From DASQJL01 sp036380835 (GTDB lineage: Bacteria; Eisenbacteria; RBG-16-71-46; SZUA-252): a stretch of DNA of 64,000 nt. Positions 8,942 through 19,283 of this stretch are shown here, in pieces. The number at the start of each line of letters is the position of its first letter. Positions within the stretch are counted from its first letter, which is position 1. Location: contig DASVDZ010000081.1 of the NCBI GenBank assembly GCA_036380835.1, positions 20,690 to 84,689 of the forward strand, read 5' to 3'. The translations under genes were made by a program, and so were the position numbers. The notes under the pieces were generated by a model. The model saw only the letters and a list, made by a program, of their open reading frames with translations, did no database searches and had not been told where the DNA came from.

Positions 8942-8970
8942 GTGTATCGAAATGGATCAATGATACGCTC
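8940..8970. promoter_or_regulatory. Inverted repeat, candidate activator-binding site (UAS)
   Basis: Arms GAGTGTATC (8940-8948) and GATACGCTC (8962-8970) are complementary at 8 of 9 positions with a 13-base centre. The repeat starts in the last codons of the activator gene and is centred about 140 bases upstream of the predicted sigma-54 transcription start, the usual distance for an enhancer. It has no T-run, so a terminator is less likely. Confidence 0.5.
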
Positions 8971-9068
8971 TATTATGAAACGGTTGACACGGTTTGGAAC
9001 GCCGACCAAGGCAGGCATGATCTAGGTAAACATAGAAGTTACTTGTAGTTAACGGCGAAACTCCTCCG

Positions 9069-9084
9069 TGGCACGGTCGCTGCA
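9069..9084 (+). promoter_or_regulatory. Sigma-54 (-24/-12) promoter of hsp20-dnaK
   Basis: TGGCACG, four bases, CTGCA. The GG (9070-9071) and GC (9082-9083) doublets are separated by exactly ten bases, as the sigma-54 consensus requires. The expected start of transcription is near 9095, giving a leader of about 75 bases before hsp20. Confidence 0.72.
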
Positions 9085-9169
9085 GTAAGCTCCCGGTGGT
9101 AGACCTGCGCGGGAACCATAGCCGCGCGAAGTGAACCCCAGGAACCCATTCAGCAAGGAGGAGACGCAT

Positions 9170-9607
9170 ATGGCTCTGGTTCGTTGGAATCCGACCCGCG
9201 ATCTATTCCGGGACGACATGGCGCGCATCATGGACGAGTTCCTCGGACGCCGGCTCGACGTGGAGAGCTCCACGGTCTGGCAGCCCGCCGTCGACATCGA
9301 GGAGAACGCGGAAGGATACCTCGTTCGCGCGGAGCTCCCGGGCATGAAGCTCGAGGACATCAAGATCACGCTCAGCGAGGGGCAGCTCGTGGTGCGCGGC
9401 GAGAAGCGGCGCGAAGAGGAGAAGTCGGGCGCGACCTACCATCGCGTCGAGCGCGTCTACGGGACGTTCGAGCGCGCGTTCACCCTCGGTCACGCGGTGA
9501 AGACCGACTCGATCGAGGCGACGTATCGCGACGGCGTGCTCGAGGTTCGCGTTCCGAAGGCCGAGGAGGCCAAGACGCGGGAGATCCCGATCAAGGTCGC
9601 GAAGTAG
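9170..9607 (+). CDS. Small heat-shock protein, Hsp20/alpha-crystallin family
   Basis: 145 residues; ATG 9170 follows an AAGGAGGAG site by about eight bases. The N-terminal segment MALVRWNPTRDLFRDDMARI is typical of bacterial class A Hsp20. The alpha-crystallin domain spans about residues 38-135, with PAVDIEENAEGYLVRAELPGM at its start and the conserved A-x-x-x-n-GVL motif as ATYRDGVLEVRVPK. The C-terminal I-x-I/V anchor is present as IPIKV. The protein is an ATP-independent holdase that binds unfolding proteins and hands them to DnaK. The gene sits under a sigma-54 promoter and directly before dnaK. Confidence 0.93.
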   Translation: MALVRWNPTRDLFRDDMARIMDEFLGRRLDVESSTVWQPAVDIEENAEGYLVRAELPGMKLEDIKITLSEGQLVVRGEKRREEEKSGATYHRVERVYGTFERAFTLGHAVKTDSIEATYRDGVLEVRVPKAEEAKTREIPIKVAK

Positions 9608-9634
9608 CGAGCGGTAGAAGACATCGGCCGGAGA

Positions 9635-9662
9635 GGGCGAGTTCCCGCGAGGGAACGCGCCC
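9635..9662 (+). other. Hairpin with GCGA tetraloop between hsp20 and dnaK
   Basis: Arms 9635-9646 and 9651-9662 pair at 11 of 12 positions around a GCGA loop (GNRA type). No T-run follows, so it is better read as an mRNA-stability or processing element than as a terminator. Confidence 0.5.
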
Positions 9663-9676
9663 GCCGGCACATCCAG

Positions 9677-9703
9677 GCGCGGGACGGAGGGTCCGTCCCG
9701 CGC
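9677..9703 (+). other. Second perfect hairpin before dnaK
   Basis: Arms 9677-9688 and 9692-9703 are perfectly complementary over 12 bases with a GGG loop. The hairpin lies just upstream of the dnaK ribosome site (GGAGGGGG at about 9709-9716), close enough to affect ribosome loading. Confidence 0.5.
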
Positions 9704-9719
9704 GATTCGGAGGGGGACC

Positions 9720-11651
9720 ATGGGAAAGATCATCGGAATCGACCTCGGCACGACGAACTCGTGCGTCGCCGTGATGGAAGGCGGCGAGCCCGTCGTGATC
9801 GCGAACTCCGAGGGAGCCCGAACGACTCCCTCCATCGTCGCGTTCACCAAGGCGGGCGAGCGCCTCGTCGGACAGGTCGCCAAGCGCCAGGCCGTGACGA
9901 ATCCGCAGAACACCGTCTACTCGATCAAGCGCTTCATGGGCCGGAAGCACTCGGAGGTGATCGAGGAAGAGAAGAACGTGCCCTACGCGGTCAAGGAAGG
10001 GCCGGGCGGCCAGGTCGTCGTTCAGCTGGGCGACAAGTCGTACACGCCGCCCGAGATCTCCGCGATGATCCTCCAGAAGATGAAGCAGACCGCGGAGGAC
10101 TACCTGGGCGAGAAGGTGACCGAGGCGGTCATCACCGTGCCGGCCTACTTCAACGACTCGCAGCGCCAGGCGACCAAGGACGCGGGCCGGATCGCTGGCC
10201 TCGAGGTGAAGCGGATCATCAACGAGCCGACCGCGGCCGCGCTCGCGTACGGCCTCGACAAGAAGAAGGACGAGAAGATCGCCGTCTACGACCTGGGCGG
10301 CGGCACGTACGACATTTCCGTGCTCGAGCTGGGCGACGGCGTCTTCGAGGTCAAGTCCACGAACGGCGACACGCACCTGGGCGGCGACGACTTCGACAAG
10401 CGCGTGATCGACTGGCTCGCCGAGGAGTTCCGGAAGTCGGACGGCATCGACCTCCGCAAGGACCCGATGGCGCTCCAGCGGCTCAAGGAGGCCGCCGAGA
10501 AGGCCAAGATCGAGCTCTCGACCGTCATGCAGACCGACGTGAACCTGCCGTTCATCACGGCCGACGCGAACGGGCCGAAGCACCTGAACCTGACGCTGAC
10601 CCGGGCGAAGTACGAGCAGCTCGTCGACGATCTCATCCAGCGGACGATCGAGCCGATGGAGCGCGCGCTCGCGGACGCGGGGCTCAAGCCGACGGAAATC
10701 GACGAGGTGATCCTGGTCGGCGGCGCGACGCGCACGCCGAAGGTCCAGGAGGTCGTGAAGAAGTTCTTCGGCAAGGAGCCGCACAAGGGCGTGAACCCGG
10801 ACGAGGTCGTAGCGATCGGCGCGGCCATCCAGGGCGGCGTCCTCGCGGGCGACGTGAAGGACGTGCTCCTGCTCGACGTGACGCCCCTGTCGCTCGGGAT
10901 CGAGACCCTGGGCGGCGTGATGACGAAGCTGATCGAGCGGAACACGACGATTCCGACCAAGAAGACCGAGGTCTTCTCGACCGCGGCGGACGGTCAGACG
11001 ACGGTGGAGATCCACGTGCTCCAGGGCGAGCGCGACCTGGCGGTCGACAACAAGACGATCGGCCGGTTCCAGCTCACCGGCATTCCGCCGGCCCCGCGCG
11101 GGATCCCTCAGATCGAGGTGACGTTCGACATCGACGCGAACGGCATCCTCCACGTCTCGGCGCGCGACAAGGCGACCGGCAAGGAGCAGAAGATCCGGAT
11201 CGAGGCGAGCGGCGGGCTGACCGAGCAGGAGATCAAGAAGATGGTCAGCGACGCGGAGGTCCACGCCTCGGAGGACAAGAAGAAGCGCGAGGAGATCGAG
11301 GTGAAGAACCGCGCCGACGCGCTCGCGTACGAGACGGAGAAGAACCTCAAGGAGTTGTCCGAGAAGATGGACGGCGCCGACAAGGCGAAGGTCGAGAGCG
11401 CGCTCGCCGACCTCAAGAAGGCGATCGAGTCCGGCGGAACCGAGTCGATCCGCACGGCCAGCGAGGCGATGAGCCGCGCGTGGAACGAGGTGTCGAGCAA
11501 GCTCTACGCGGAAGCCGGGAAGTCGGGTCCGGCGGGTCCCGGCGCCGGCCCCGAGGGCGGGGACGCGGGGGGCGGCCCGTCCGCGGAGGGCGGCAAGAGG
11601 AAGGACGGCGGCGACGGGGCGGTGGACGCGGACTACGAGGTCGTGAAGTAG
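9720..11651 (+). CDS. dnaK: Molecular chaperone DnaK (Hsp70)
   Basis: 643 residues, full length for the family. It begins MGKIIGIDLGTTNSCVAVMEG (phosphate-1 loop) and contains VYDLGGGTYDISVLELGDG (phosphate-2), VILVGGATRTPKVQ (adenosine motif), the linker DVLLLDVTPLSLGIE, a beta-sandwich substrate-binding domain and a helical lid. The C-terminal tail is Gly-rich and ends DADYEVVK, a variant of the usual acidic EEVD-like bacterial tail. In DVTPLS and the ATPase motifs all expected residues are present. It lies 112 bases after hsp20 with two hairpins between, and has no sigma-70-like promoter of its own, so it is probably transcribed from the sigma-54 promoter. No grpE or dnaJ is found beside it. 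Confidence 0.97.
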   Translation: MGKIIGIDLGTTNSCVAVMEGGEPVVIANSEGARTTPSIVAFTKAGERLVGQVAKRQAVTNPQNTVYSIKRFMGRKHSEVIEEEKNVPYAVKEGPGGQVVVQLGDKSYTPPEISAMILQKMKQTAEDYLGEKVTEAVITVPAYFNDSQRQATKDAGRIAGLEVKRIINEPTAAALAYGLDKKKDEKIAVYDLGGGTYDISVLELGDGVFEVKSTNGDTHLGGDDFDKRVIDWLAEEFRKSDGIDLRKDPMALQRLKEAAEKAKIELSTVMQTDVNLPFITADANGPKHLNLTLTRAKYEQLVDDLIQRTIEPMERALADAGLKPTEIDEVILVGGATRTPKVQEVVKKFFGKEPHKGVNPDEVVAIGAAIQGGVLAGDVKDVLLLDVTPLSLGIETLGGVMTKLIERNTTIPTKKTEVFSTAADGQTTVEIHVLQGERDLAVDNKTIGRFQLTGIPPAPRGIPQIEVTFDIDANGILHVSARDKATGKEQKIRIEASGGLTEQEIKKMVSDAEVHASEDKKKREEIEVKNRADALAYETEKNLKELSEKMDGADKAKVESALADLKKAIESGGTESIRTASEAMSRAWNEVSSKLYAEAGKSGPAGPGAGPEGGDAGGGPSAEGGKRKDGGDGAVDADYEVVK

Positions 11652-11667
11652 CGGGCGCCGGAACGGA

Positions 11668-14082
11668 TCACGTTGCTTCGGGGCCTCCGCGGGGAACCCC
11701 GCGGGGGCCTTCCTGTTTCCTTCGCTCCCCGTGCCGCCGCCAGATCAGGCGCGCGGGCGCCTGCGTGAGCGCGATCACGACGAGGAGCCCCGCGTGCGCC
11801 ACCGCGTAGCGCGCGATCAGCGCGGCCCCGCTCACGTAGTGCGCCCGGTCGGGGCTCAGCAGGAACTGCATCGCCGAGAAGGTTCGATCGTACTTCTCGA
11901 TCACGCCCGCCGTGCCGAGCGTGAGCGCGATCCATCCCACCGGGAGGGTCGCCGCGGCGAGGGCCGCCGCGACCACGCGGCGGGTCCCGCGTCCGGGGAG
12001 CGCCGCCAGGGCCGATCCTCCGGTCGCCACGGCCAGGAGCCACGCGCCGAGCATGACCGACGCGCCGAGGCCGCCGCCGCCGGCCATCAGCTCCGTCAGA
12101 TTGTCGGTCGCCGCGCGCGTCACGACGACCCAGTGCGCCACGGCGAGCGCCGGTACCGCCGTGACCGCCCAGCGAAGGAACGCGCGCCCGTAGTGGCGCC
12201 GCCGCGCTCCGGCCAGGAAGCCCGCGAGGAGCGCGCCTCCCGTCAGGAGCATCGATACCGCCCCGAAGAGCGCGACGAAGCGTCCGATCATCTCCAGCTC
12301 CAACGGCCACTCGAGGACGGGTGATCCCACCACGTCGTGGATCGCCTCCATCGGGACGACGGCGCGCACGGCGACCCACGCGGCGAGGGCGTGCGCCAGC
12401 GCGAGCGCCGGGAGATACGCGGCGCGGCGCCACCCGTCGTGAGCGGCCCAGCGGGCCGCGAGGAGCGGGGGAGCGAACGCGGCGAAGAGGACCAGGGGAA
12501 ACCCGGCGACGGCGAGCGCGGTGCCGCCGCGCCCGAATAGCTCGCGCACGTTGTAGGGCACGCCCGGGGAGAGCGCCGCCACGGCCGAGATCGAGACGAG
12601 CGCCGCGTAGCCGACCGCGAGCGCGATCGCGGCGCCGCGGAGCGTCCAGCCCCGGCGGACCGTCGCGCCGTCTTCCGGTGGGGAGTCCACGCGCGGCGCG
12701 GGGTCGGGAGCGATCGCCGCCGTCCGGGGAGGCGCCGCGGCCATCCGCCGCGCGATCGCGCGGGCGCCCGCGTATCCCGCGGCGCCCCCCACGGCGGCGA
12801 GGAGCCAATCGGCCGAATCGGGCGTCTTGCTCGGCAGGAAGACCTGCACCGCCTCGATCAGGAAGGCGCCGGCGCCGATCGCGGCGACCGACCCGGCGGC
12901 GGCCGCGCGCCGTGCCCGCGCGCCGCGCACGCGCGCGAAGACCACCGCGAGGGCCACGCCGAGCGGGACGAAGAGGAACACGTTCTTGAGGAGTTCGTCG
13001 AAGGCGACGTACTCGGTGCCGGTCCAGTAGGCTCGGAACGGGACGGAGAAGAGGAGGCCGACGCGCGGATCGATGACGGCCCGCACGTATTCGAAGTCGT
13101 ACGGATACCACGAGGCCGCGGCCACGAAGGCCGCCCATCCGAAGAAGGCGACGAGCGCGACCCAGGGCGCGCGCGAGCCGTGTCCCGCCACCGCGGCGGC
13201 CGCCGCGGGGCCGCGGGGGCGGATCCGCGTTCCGAGCCAGGCGCCGAGCGCGCCGCCCGCGGCGGCGCAGATCACGTCGGTCACGTCGCAGACCCGGCTC
13301 TGCACGAGGAGCTGCGCCGCCTCGACCGCCATCGCGAGGAGCACGGTGAGGCACCACCCGACCGACGGCGCGCCGCGGCCGATCGTCCAGAGCGCCGGGA
13401 GCGGGAGCCAGAGCGCCGCCTCGATCCCGAGCGACCAGAGCGCCTCGATCGGGCTTCGACCGAGCCCCGAGAACGGGACCAGGTGGATCATGCCGCGGTG
13501 CCACTTCTCGTAGATCACGTGGGGGCTCGAGGTGAGGTCGAGCGGCATGAGGTCGTAGAGGAGGAGAAAGGCGACGTAGGGCGGGAGGAGCCAGCGGGCG
13601 ACGCCTTCGCGGCCGCTCACCTCCCCCCAGCGGTCGAGCGCGGCCCGAACCCGATCGCCCGCGATCCACCACCCGATCACGCCCATCGCGGCTCCGATCG
13701 AGCCCGCGATCACGTCGTAGAAGGAGACCGAGCGCGCGGGAACGTAGATCTGCGCGAACTCGAGCGCCATGACGAAGAGGAGGCCGGCGAGCCAGACCGC
13801 GGCGCTCCGGAGGATCCCCGCGAAACCCCGGGGTCGCGCGCCGAGGACTCCCGCCCAGAGGAAGGCGAAGACGGCGAAGAGGATCACGTTCGCCGTGAAG
13901 TCGGAGCGGTAGAGGCGCCCCAGGTGGAGCGTGAGGATGGGACGGTAGCGCGCCAGCGCCGCGGCCCACGCCACCGGGGCGAACCGGAGCGGGACGAGGC
14001 ACCCGTAGACGACGAAGAGGGTATAGCCGATCGCGGGGAAACGGAGCGCGCGGACTCCGGCCTGGCTTCGAATGCGGTTCAA
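11668..14082 (-). CDS. Large membrane protein with three VanZ-like units
   Basis: 804 residues from a TTG start. VanZ-like proteins have a short hydrophobic unit whose core reads roughly 'N-x-x-L-F-x-P-x-G ... E-x-x-Q-x-x-x-x-x-R-x-x-x-x-x-D'. This protein appears to carry that pattern three times: near residues 60-140 (FTANVILFAVFAF ... LEFAQIYVPARSVSFYDVI), 180-290 (MIHLVPFSGLG ... VEAAQLLVQSRVCDVTDVI) and 340-470 (LLKNVFLFVPLGVALAV ... IEAVQVFLPSKTPDSADWL). A further block of membrane helices forms the C-terminal third. VanZ itself gives low-level teicoplanin resistance by an unknown route; most homologues have no known role. The triple arrangement is unusual. The gene is convergent with dnaK. 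Confidence 0.72.
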   Translation of the reverse strand: MNRIRSQAGVRALRFPAIGYTLFVVYGCLVPLRFAPVAWAAALARYRPILTLHLGRLYRSDFTANVILFAVFAFLWAGVLGARPRGFAGILRSAAVWLAGLLFVMALEFAQIYVPARSVSFYDVIAGSIGAAMGVIGWWIAGDRVRAALDRWGEVSGREGVARWLLPPYVAFLLLYDLMPLDLTSSPHVIYEKWHRGMIHLVPFSGLGRSPIEALWSLGIEAALWLPLPALWTIGRGAPSVGWCLTVLLAMAVEAAQLLVQSRVCDVTDVICAAAGGALGAWLGTRIRPRGPAAAAAVAGHGSRAPWVALVAFFGWAAFVAAASWYPYDFEYVRAVIDPRVGLLFSVPFRAYWTGTEYVAFDELLKNVFLFVPLGVALAVVFARVRGARARRAAAAGSVAAIGAGAFLIEAVQVFLPSKTPDSADWLLAAVGGAAGYAGARAIARRMAAAPPRTAAIAPDPAPRVDSPPEDGATVRRGWTLRGAAIALAVGYAALVSISAVAALSPGVPYNVRELFGRGGTALAVAGFPLVLFAAFAPPLLAARWAAHDGWRRAAYLPALALAHALAAWVAVRAVVPMEAIHDVVGSPVLEWPLELEMIGRFVALFGAVSMLLTGGALLAGFLAGARRRHYGRAFLRWAVTAVPALAVAHWVVVTRAATDNLTELMAGGGGLGASVMLGAWLLAVATGGSALAALPGRGTRRVVAAALAAATLPVGWIALTLGTAGVIEKYDRTFSAMQFLLSPDRAHYVSGAALIARYAVAHAGLLVVIALTQAPARLIWRRHGERRKQEGPRGVPRGGPEAT
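11682..11709. terminator. Terminator hairpin after dnaK
   Basis: Arms 11682-11694 and 11697-11709 (12 of 13 pairs, AA loop) followed by TTCCTGTTTCC. It lies within the last codons of the convergent VanZ gene. Confidence 0.6.
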
Positions 14083-14310
14083 CCGGTACCCTCGTCCTCG
14101 TCGTGATCGGGCGGAGGGCGCGCGGAGACCGCGCGACGGCGCGCCCGGGGGGGCTCGAGCCCGCCGATGGAAGCACGGAGCGCCGCCTCTTGGCCAGCGT
14201 TCGATTCCGCCCCCGCGCGAATCCGGGTCGCGATCGACGCGCCGGTACGTACTCCAGGGTGAACGATCCTACCGCGTCCGTACCCGAACCCCCATCCACG
14301 GAGACCGATC

Positions 14311-14808
14311 ATGCGCGAGACCCCATTCGAGAAGGCGACCTTCGCGGCCGGCTGCTTCTGGGGCGTCGAGTCGACGTTCCGGGCGGTGCCCGGCGTCGTC
14401 GACGCCGTCTGCGGCTACACCGGCGGCCGGACGGCCGATCCAACCTACGAGCAGGTCTGCTCGGGGCGCACCGGCCACGCCGAGGCGGTCGAGGTGAGCT
14501 ACGACCCGGCCCGCGTGACGTACGAACAGCTCCTCGACGTCTTCTGGGAGAACCACGACCCGACGACGCCGAACCGACAGGGACCCGACGTCGGCGAGCA
14601 GTACCGCTCAGCCGTCTACTTCCGCACGATCGACCAGGAGCGGTCGGCCCGGGCGCGGAAGGAGGCGCTCCAGGCGGAGGGGCGGTTCCGCCGCCCGATC
14701 GTCACGGAGATCACTCCCGCGGGCCCGTTCTACCGGGCCGAGGAGTACCACCAGCGCTATTTCGAGCGCCGGGGCATCGCCCCGACGTGCCACCTGCCGG
14801 GCCGGTAA
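14311..14808 (+). CDS. msrA: Peptide-methionine (S)-S-oxide reductase MsrA
   Basis: 165 residues. The catalytic motif GCFWGVE (Cys15) lies near the N-terminus, followed by GYTGGRTADPTYEQVCSGRTGHAEAV and FWENHDPTTPNRQGPDVGEQYRS, all diagnostic of MsrA. The enzyme reduces the S-epimer of methionine sulfoxide in proteins, repairing oxidative damage. No MsrB domain is fused and none is adjacent. The recycling cysteines often seen at the C-terminus of longer MsrA proteins are reduced to a single Cys in the tail (APTCHLPGR). A terminator-like hairpin follows at 14892-14919, so it is probably a single-gene unit. Confidence 0.95.
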   Translation: MRETPFEKATFAAGCFWGVESTFRAVPGVVDAVCGYTGGRTADPTYEQVCSGRTGHAEAVEVSYDPARVTYEQLLDVFWENHDPTTPNRQGPDVGEQYRSAVYFRTIDQERSARARKEALQAEGRFRRPIVTEITPAGPFYRAEEYHQRYFERRGIAPTCHLPGR

Positions 14809-14891
14809 CCGGGCCAAAAGGAGCCGGCTCCGGCCGGACGCCGGGCGGAATCGCACCGCCCCGCGTCTCCCTCTCCTTCCTCTCCCCTTGT

Positions 14892-14919
14892 CGGGCCTGC
14901 ACTTATCGGTGCGGGCCCG
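14892..14919 (+). terminator. Terminator-like hairpin after msrA
   Basis: Arms 14892-14902 and 14909-14919 pair at 10 of 11 positions with a TTATCG loop, followed by TTTCATGCTT. Confidence 0.55.
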
Positions 14920-14975
14920 TTTCATGCTTCCCGGCCTCTCGAGGGCCGCGAATCGCCGCGCCCGGAGGAGGCAGA

Positions 14976-17609
14976 TTGGGAGCCACGGGCAGCTCGCTCT
15001 TCGCGCACTTCCCCCACCCCGCGTGGATCTACGACACCGCGACCCTCCGCTTCCTGGAGGTCAACCCCGCGGCCGTCTCGAGTTATGGATACTCGCGCGA
15101 CGAGTTCCTCGCCATGTCCCTGGAGGAGATCCGTCCTCCGGCGGAGGTCGTGGAATTGCGACGACAGCTCGCCCGGATCGCGGCCGGGGGCCCCGGAGTC
15201 TCGAATTTCTCCGAGGTGACGCATCGGCGGAAGGACGGCAGCACCCTCCTCGTGGAGATCTCGTCCCGGCCGATCCGGTACCACGGACGCCCGGCCCGAC
15301 TCGTCACGGCGGTCGACATCACCGACCGCGCGCGGGCGACGGCCGCGCTCCGGGCGAGCGAGGAGCAGTTCCGGACGATCGCCGACAACCTTCCGGCGGT
15401 GGTGTGGATGGTCGGTCCCGACGGCCTATGCACCTGGACGAACCAGCGATGGCTGTCCCTCACCGGGACCCGCCTCGAGGATAACCTCGGCGCGGGCTGG
15501 GCCGCTTCGGTGCACCCGGACGATCGGGAGCGCGCGATGGCGACCTTCGGCGCGGCGCTCGCCTCTCGAGCCCCGCTGGCCATGGAGTTCCGGGTCCGGA
15601 CGATCGACGGGACCACCCCGTGGTTCGTCGTCCTGGCCGAGCCTCGGTTCGCCGCCGACGGGTCCTTCCTGGGCTACATCGGGACCTGCACCGAAGCCGA
15701 GGCGATTCGTCAGGCGAGGGAGACGGTCCGCCTCTACGAGCAGGTCGTCGAGCGCATGACGATGGGACTCTGCGTTTGGCACCTCGACGATCCCGGCGAC
15801 CCCGAGAGCCTGCGTCTGGTCGCGGCGAATCCGGCGGCGTCGACCTTCACCGGACTCGACATGCCCGGTGCGATCGGCCGGTCGATCGGGGAGTGCTTCA
15901 CCACGGCCCTCGAGTTCGGGCTTCCCGAGAAGATCCAGAGGACGATCCAGACGGGCGCCGAGCGCGACCTGGGACGCATCCGCTACTCCGACGACCGGGT
16001 CGCCGAGCGCGTCTTCGACGTGAAGGTCTTTCCGCTCCCCGGCGATTGCGCGGGGGTCGTCTTCGAGGACGTGACCGCCGAGTCGCAATCGGAGCTGGCG
16101 ACGACGCGGCAGAAGGAACTCCTGGAGACGATCTTCGACCACATCCCGGTGATGATCGCCCTCCTGGGCCCGGACGGGATCGTGAAGCTCGTGAACGGCG
16201 CCTTCCGGCGGACCCTCGGGTACACGCTCGAGGATGTCCGCTCCCCGGAGTTCCTCGAGATGCTCTACCCGGATCCGGAGTACCGCCGCCAGGTCTTCGG
16301 GTTCATCGAGAAGGCCGACGGGCGCTTCGCGGACTTCCGCACGACCGCGCGCGACGGCCATGTCATCGAGGCGATGTGGGCGAACGTCCGCCTGAGCGAC
16401 GGCTCCCTGATCGGGATCGGCCAGGATCAGACCGAGCGAAAGCGGCTCGAGGATCAGCTCCGCCAGGCGCAGAAGCTCGAATCGGTCGGAAGGCTCGCCG
16501 GCGGCGTCGCGCACGACTTCAACAACCTGCTGACCGTGATCATCGGGTTCGTGGGGCTGGGCCGCCAGCAGTTCGCGCCCGATCACCCGGTGCAGCGATC
16601 GATGGACGAGATCGGCAAGGCGGCCGACCGCGCGGCCGCGCTCACCCGCCAGCTGCTCGCCTTCAGCCGAAAGGAAGTGATCCGGGCCGAGGCGCTCGAC
16701 CTGGGGCAGACCATCGGCGGGATGAGCGGAATGCTCCGGCGGCTGATCGGCGAGGACATCCGGCTCCATACGGAGATCGGCGGCGGCGACATGACCGTGC
16801 TCGCCGACCGGGGACAGATCGACCAGGTGGTCATGAACCTCGCAGTCAACGCCCGGGACGCCATGCCGCAGGGCGGCGACCTCCACATCGGCGTCGACGC
16901 GGATTCGGGGCCGAGGGGTGCCTCCCGAGCCGTTCACCTGTCGATCCGAGACACGGGATGCGGCATGACCGAGGACGTGAAGCGCCAGATCTTCGAGCCC
17001 TTCTTCACCACGAAGCCGGTGGGAGAGGGGACGGGGCTGGGCCTCGCGACGGTCTACGGCATCGTGCACCAGGCGGGGGGCACGATCGACGTGGAGAGCG
17101 AGCCGGGCATGGGGACGACCTTCCACATCCGGCTGCCGCTCCACGCGCGCCCGGCGCCCGCCGCGGCGAAGGGGCGCGTCGAGGAGGCGGCGCCGGGCGG
17201 CGGCGAGACGGTGCTGGTCATCGAGGACGAGGACGCCGTGCGGCGGCTCATCGTCGCCGTGCTCCAGGGCGCGGGGTATGCGGTGCTCGAGGCCGCGGGG
17301 GCCCTGGACGCGATCGGGCACGCCTCGGATTCGGCGACGCCGATCGACCTCATCCTCTCCGACCTCGTGATGCCCGGGCTCAACGGGCGCGAAGTCGTCG
17401 AACGGGTCGAGATGCTTCGGCCCGACGTGCCCAAGCTCTACATGTCGGGTTACACCAACGACGCCATCGTGCGCCGGGGGATCGAGACCGGCGACGCGCC
17501 CTTCCTCCAGAAGCCTTTCTCACCCGCGGTCCTGCTCCGGCGGGTGCGGGAAATTCTCGACGGCGGCGCGGCCCGGCGCCGGTCCATGCGTTCGTCGATT
17601 TCCCGCTAA
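14976..17609 (+). CDS. Multi-PAS hybrid histidine kinase with C-terminal receiver
   Basis: 877 residues from TTG 14976, preceded by GGAGGAG at a good distance. Four PAS domains run in order: about 8-120 (FLEVNPAAVSSYGYSRDEFL), 128-240 (NLPAVVWMVGPDGLCTWTN), 250-370 (less conserved) and 380-490 (IPVMIALLGPDGIVKLVNGA). The HisKA domain follows at about 495-560, with the phospho-acceptor His in GGVAHDFNNLL. The HATPase domain (about 600-720) has NLAVNARDAM, DTGCGM and GEGTGLGLATVYGIV. A receiver closes the protein (745-870), with the acidic pair in VLVIEDEDA, the phospho-acceptor in LILSDLVMPG, and Lys in FLQKPF. There is no membrane helix, so it is a soluble sensor, perhaps of redox state, light or a small ligand. 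The sigma-54-type regulator at 17690 is its likely partner. Confidence 0.9.
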   Translation: MGATGSSLFAHFPHPAWIYDTATLRFLEVNPAAVSSYGYSRDEFLAMSLEEIRPPAEVVELRRQLARIAAGGPGVSNFSEVTHRRKDGSTLLVEISSRPIRYHGRPARLVTAVDITDRARATAALRASEEQFRTIADNLPAVVWMVGPDGLCTWTNQRWLSLTGTRLEDNLGAGWAASVHPDDRERAMATFGAALASRAPLAMEFRVRTIDGTTPWFVVLAEPRFAADGSFLGYIGTCTEAEAIRQARETVRLYEQVVERMTMGLCVWHLDDPGDPESLRLVAANPAASTFTGLDMPGAIGRSIGECFTTALEFGLPEKIQRTIQTGAERDLGRIRYSDDRVAERVFDVKVFPLPGDCAGVVFEDVTAESQSELATTRQKELLETIFDHIPVMIALLGPDGIVKLVNGAFRRTLGYTLEDVRSPEFLEMLYPDPEYRRQVFGFIEKADGRFADFRTTARDGHVIEAMWANVRLSDGSLIGIGQDQTERKRLEDQLRQAQKLESVGRLAGGVAHDFNNLLTVIIGFVGLGRQQFAPDHPVQRSMDEIGKAADRAAALTRQLLAFSRKEVIRAEALDLGQTIGGMSGMLRRLIGEDIRLHTEIGGGDMTVLADRGQIDQVVMNLAVNARDAMPQGGDLHIGVDADSGPRGASRAVHLSIRDTGCGMTEDVKRQIFEPFFTTKPVGEGTGLGLATVYGIVHQAGGTIDVESEPGMGTTFHIRLPLHARPAPAAAKGRVEEAAPGGGETVLVIEDEDAVRRLIVAVLQGAGYAVLEAAGALDAIGHASDSATPIDLILSDLVMPGLNGREVVERVEMLRPDVPKLYMSGYTNDAIVRRGIETGDAPFLQKPFSPAVLLRRVREILDGGAARRRSMRSSISR

Positions 17610-17689
17610 GCATTCGGAACCCTTCCGCCGATACCTCCCACGTCGCCGGGGCGCCACGCGCCCGGACCAGAACGGGGGAGCACAACTCC

Positions 17690-19117
<1,428 letters not shown>

Positions 19118-19192
19118 CCCCGCCGCCCCCCGCCGCGGCCCAGCCCCATCCCGTCCGCGGCGGTCCGCGTGGCTCGATCCGGCCCAATCGCC

Positions 19193-19222
19193 TTGACAGT
19201 GGCCTTGCCCCATCCGTAGCCT
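19193..19222 (+). promoter_or_regulatory. Sigma-70-type promoter for the ECF sigma operon
   Basis: TTGACA (19193-19198), 18-base spacer, TAGCCT (19217-19222). The predicted leader is about 55 bases. Confidence 0.55.
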
Positions 19223-19283
19223 CATCGACGAATCCCGAACCGTTCGTTTCCCATCCCGCATCCATGCCAAGAGGAAACCCCCA

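Noticed and set aside
8984..8989. TTGACA upstream of hsp20 as a sigma-70 promoter
   Set aside because: No -10-like sequence at 16-19 bases; the sigma-54 site fits far better.
8940..9169. CIRCE (HrcA) element before hsp20
   Set aside because: The inverted repeat here does not match the CIRCE halves (TTAGCACTC/GAGTGCTAA).
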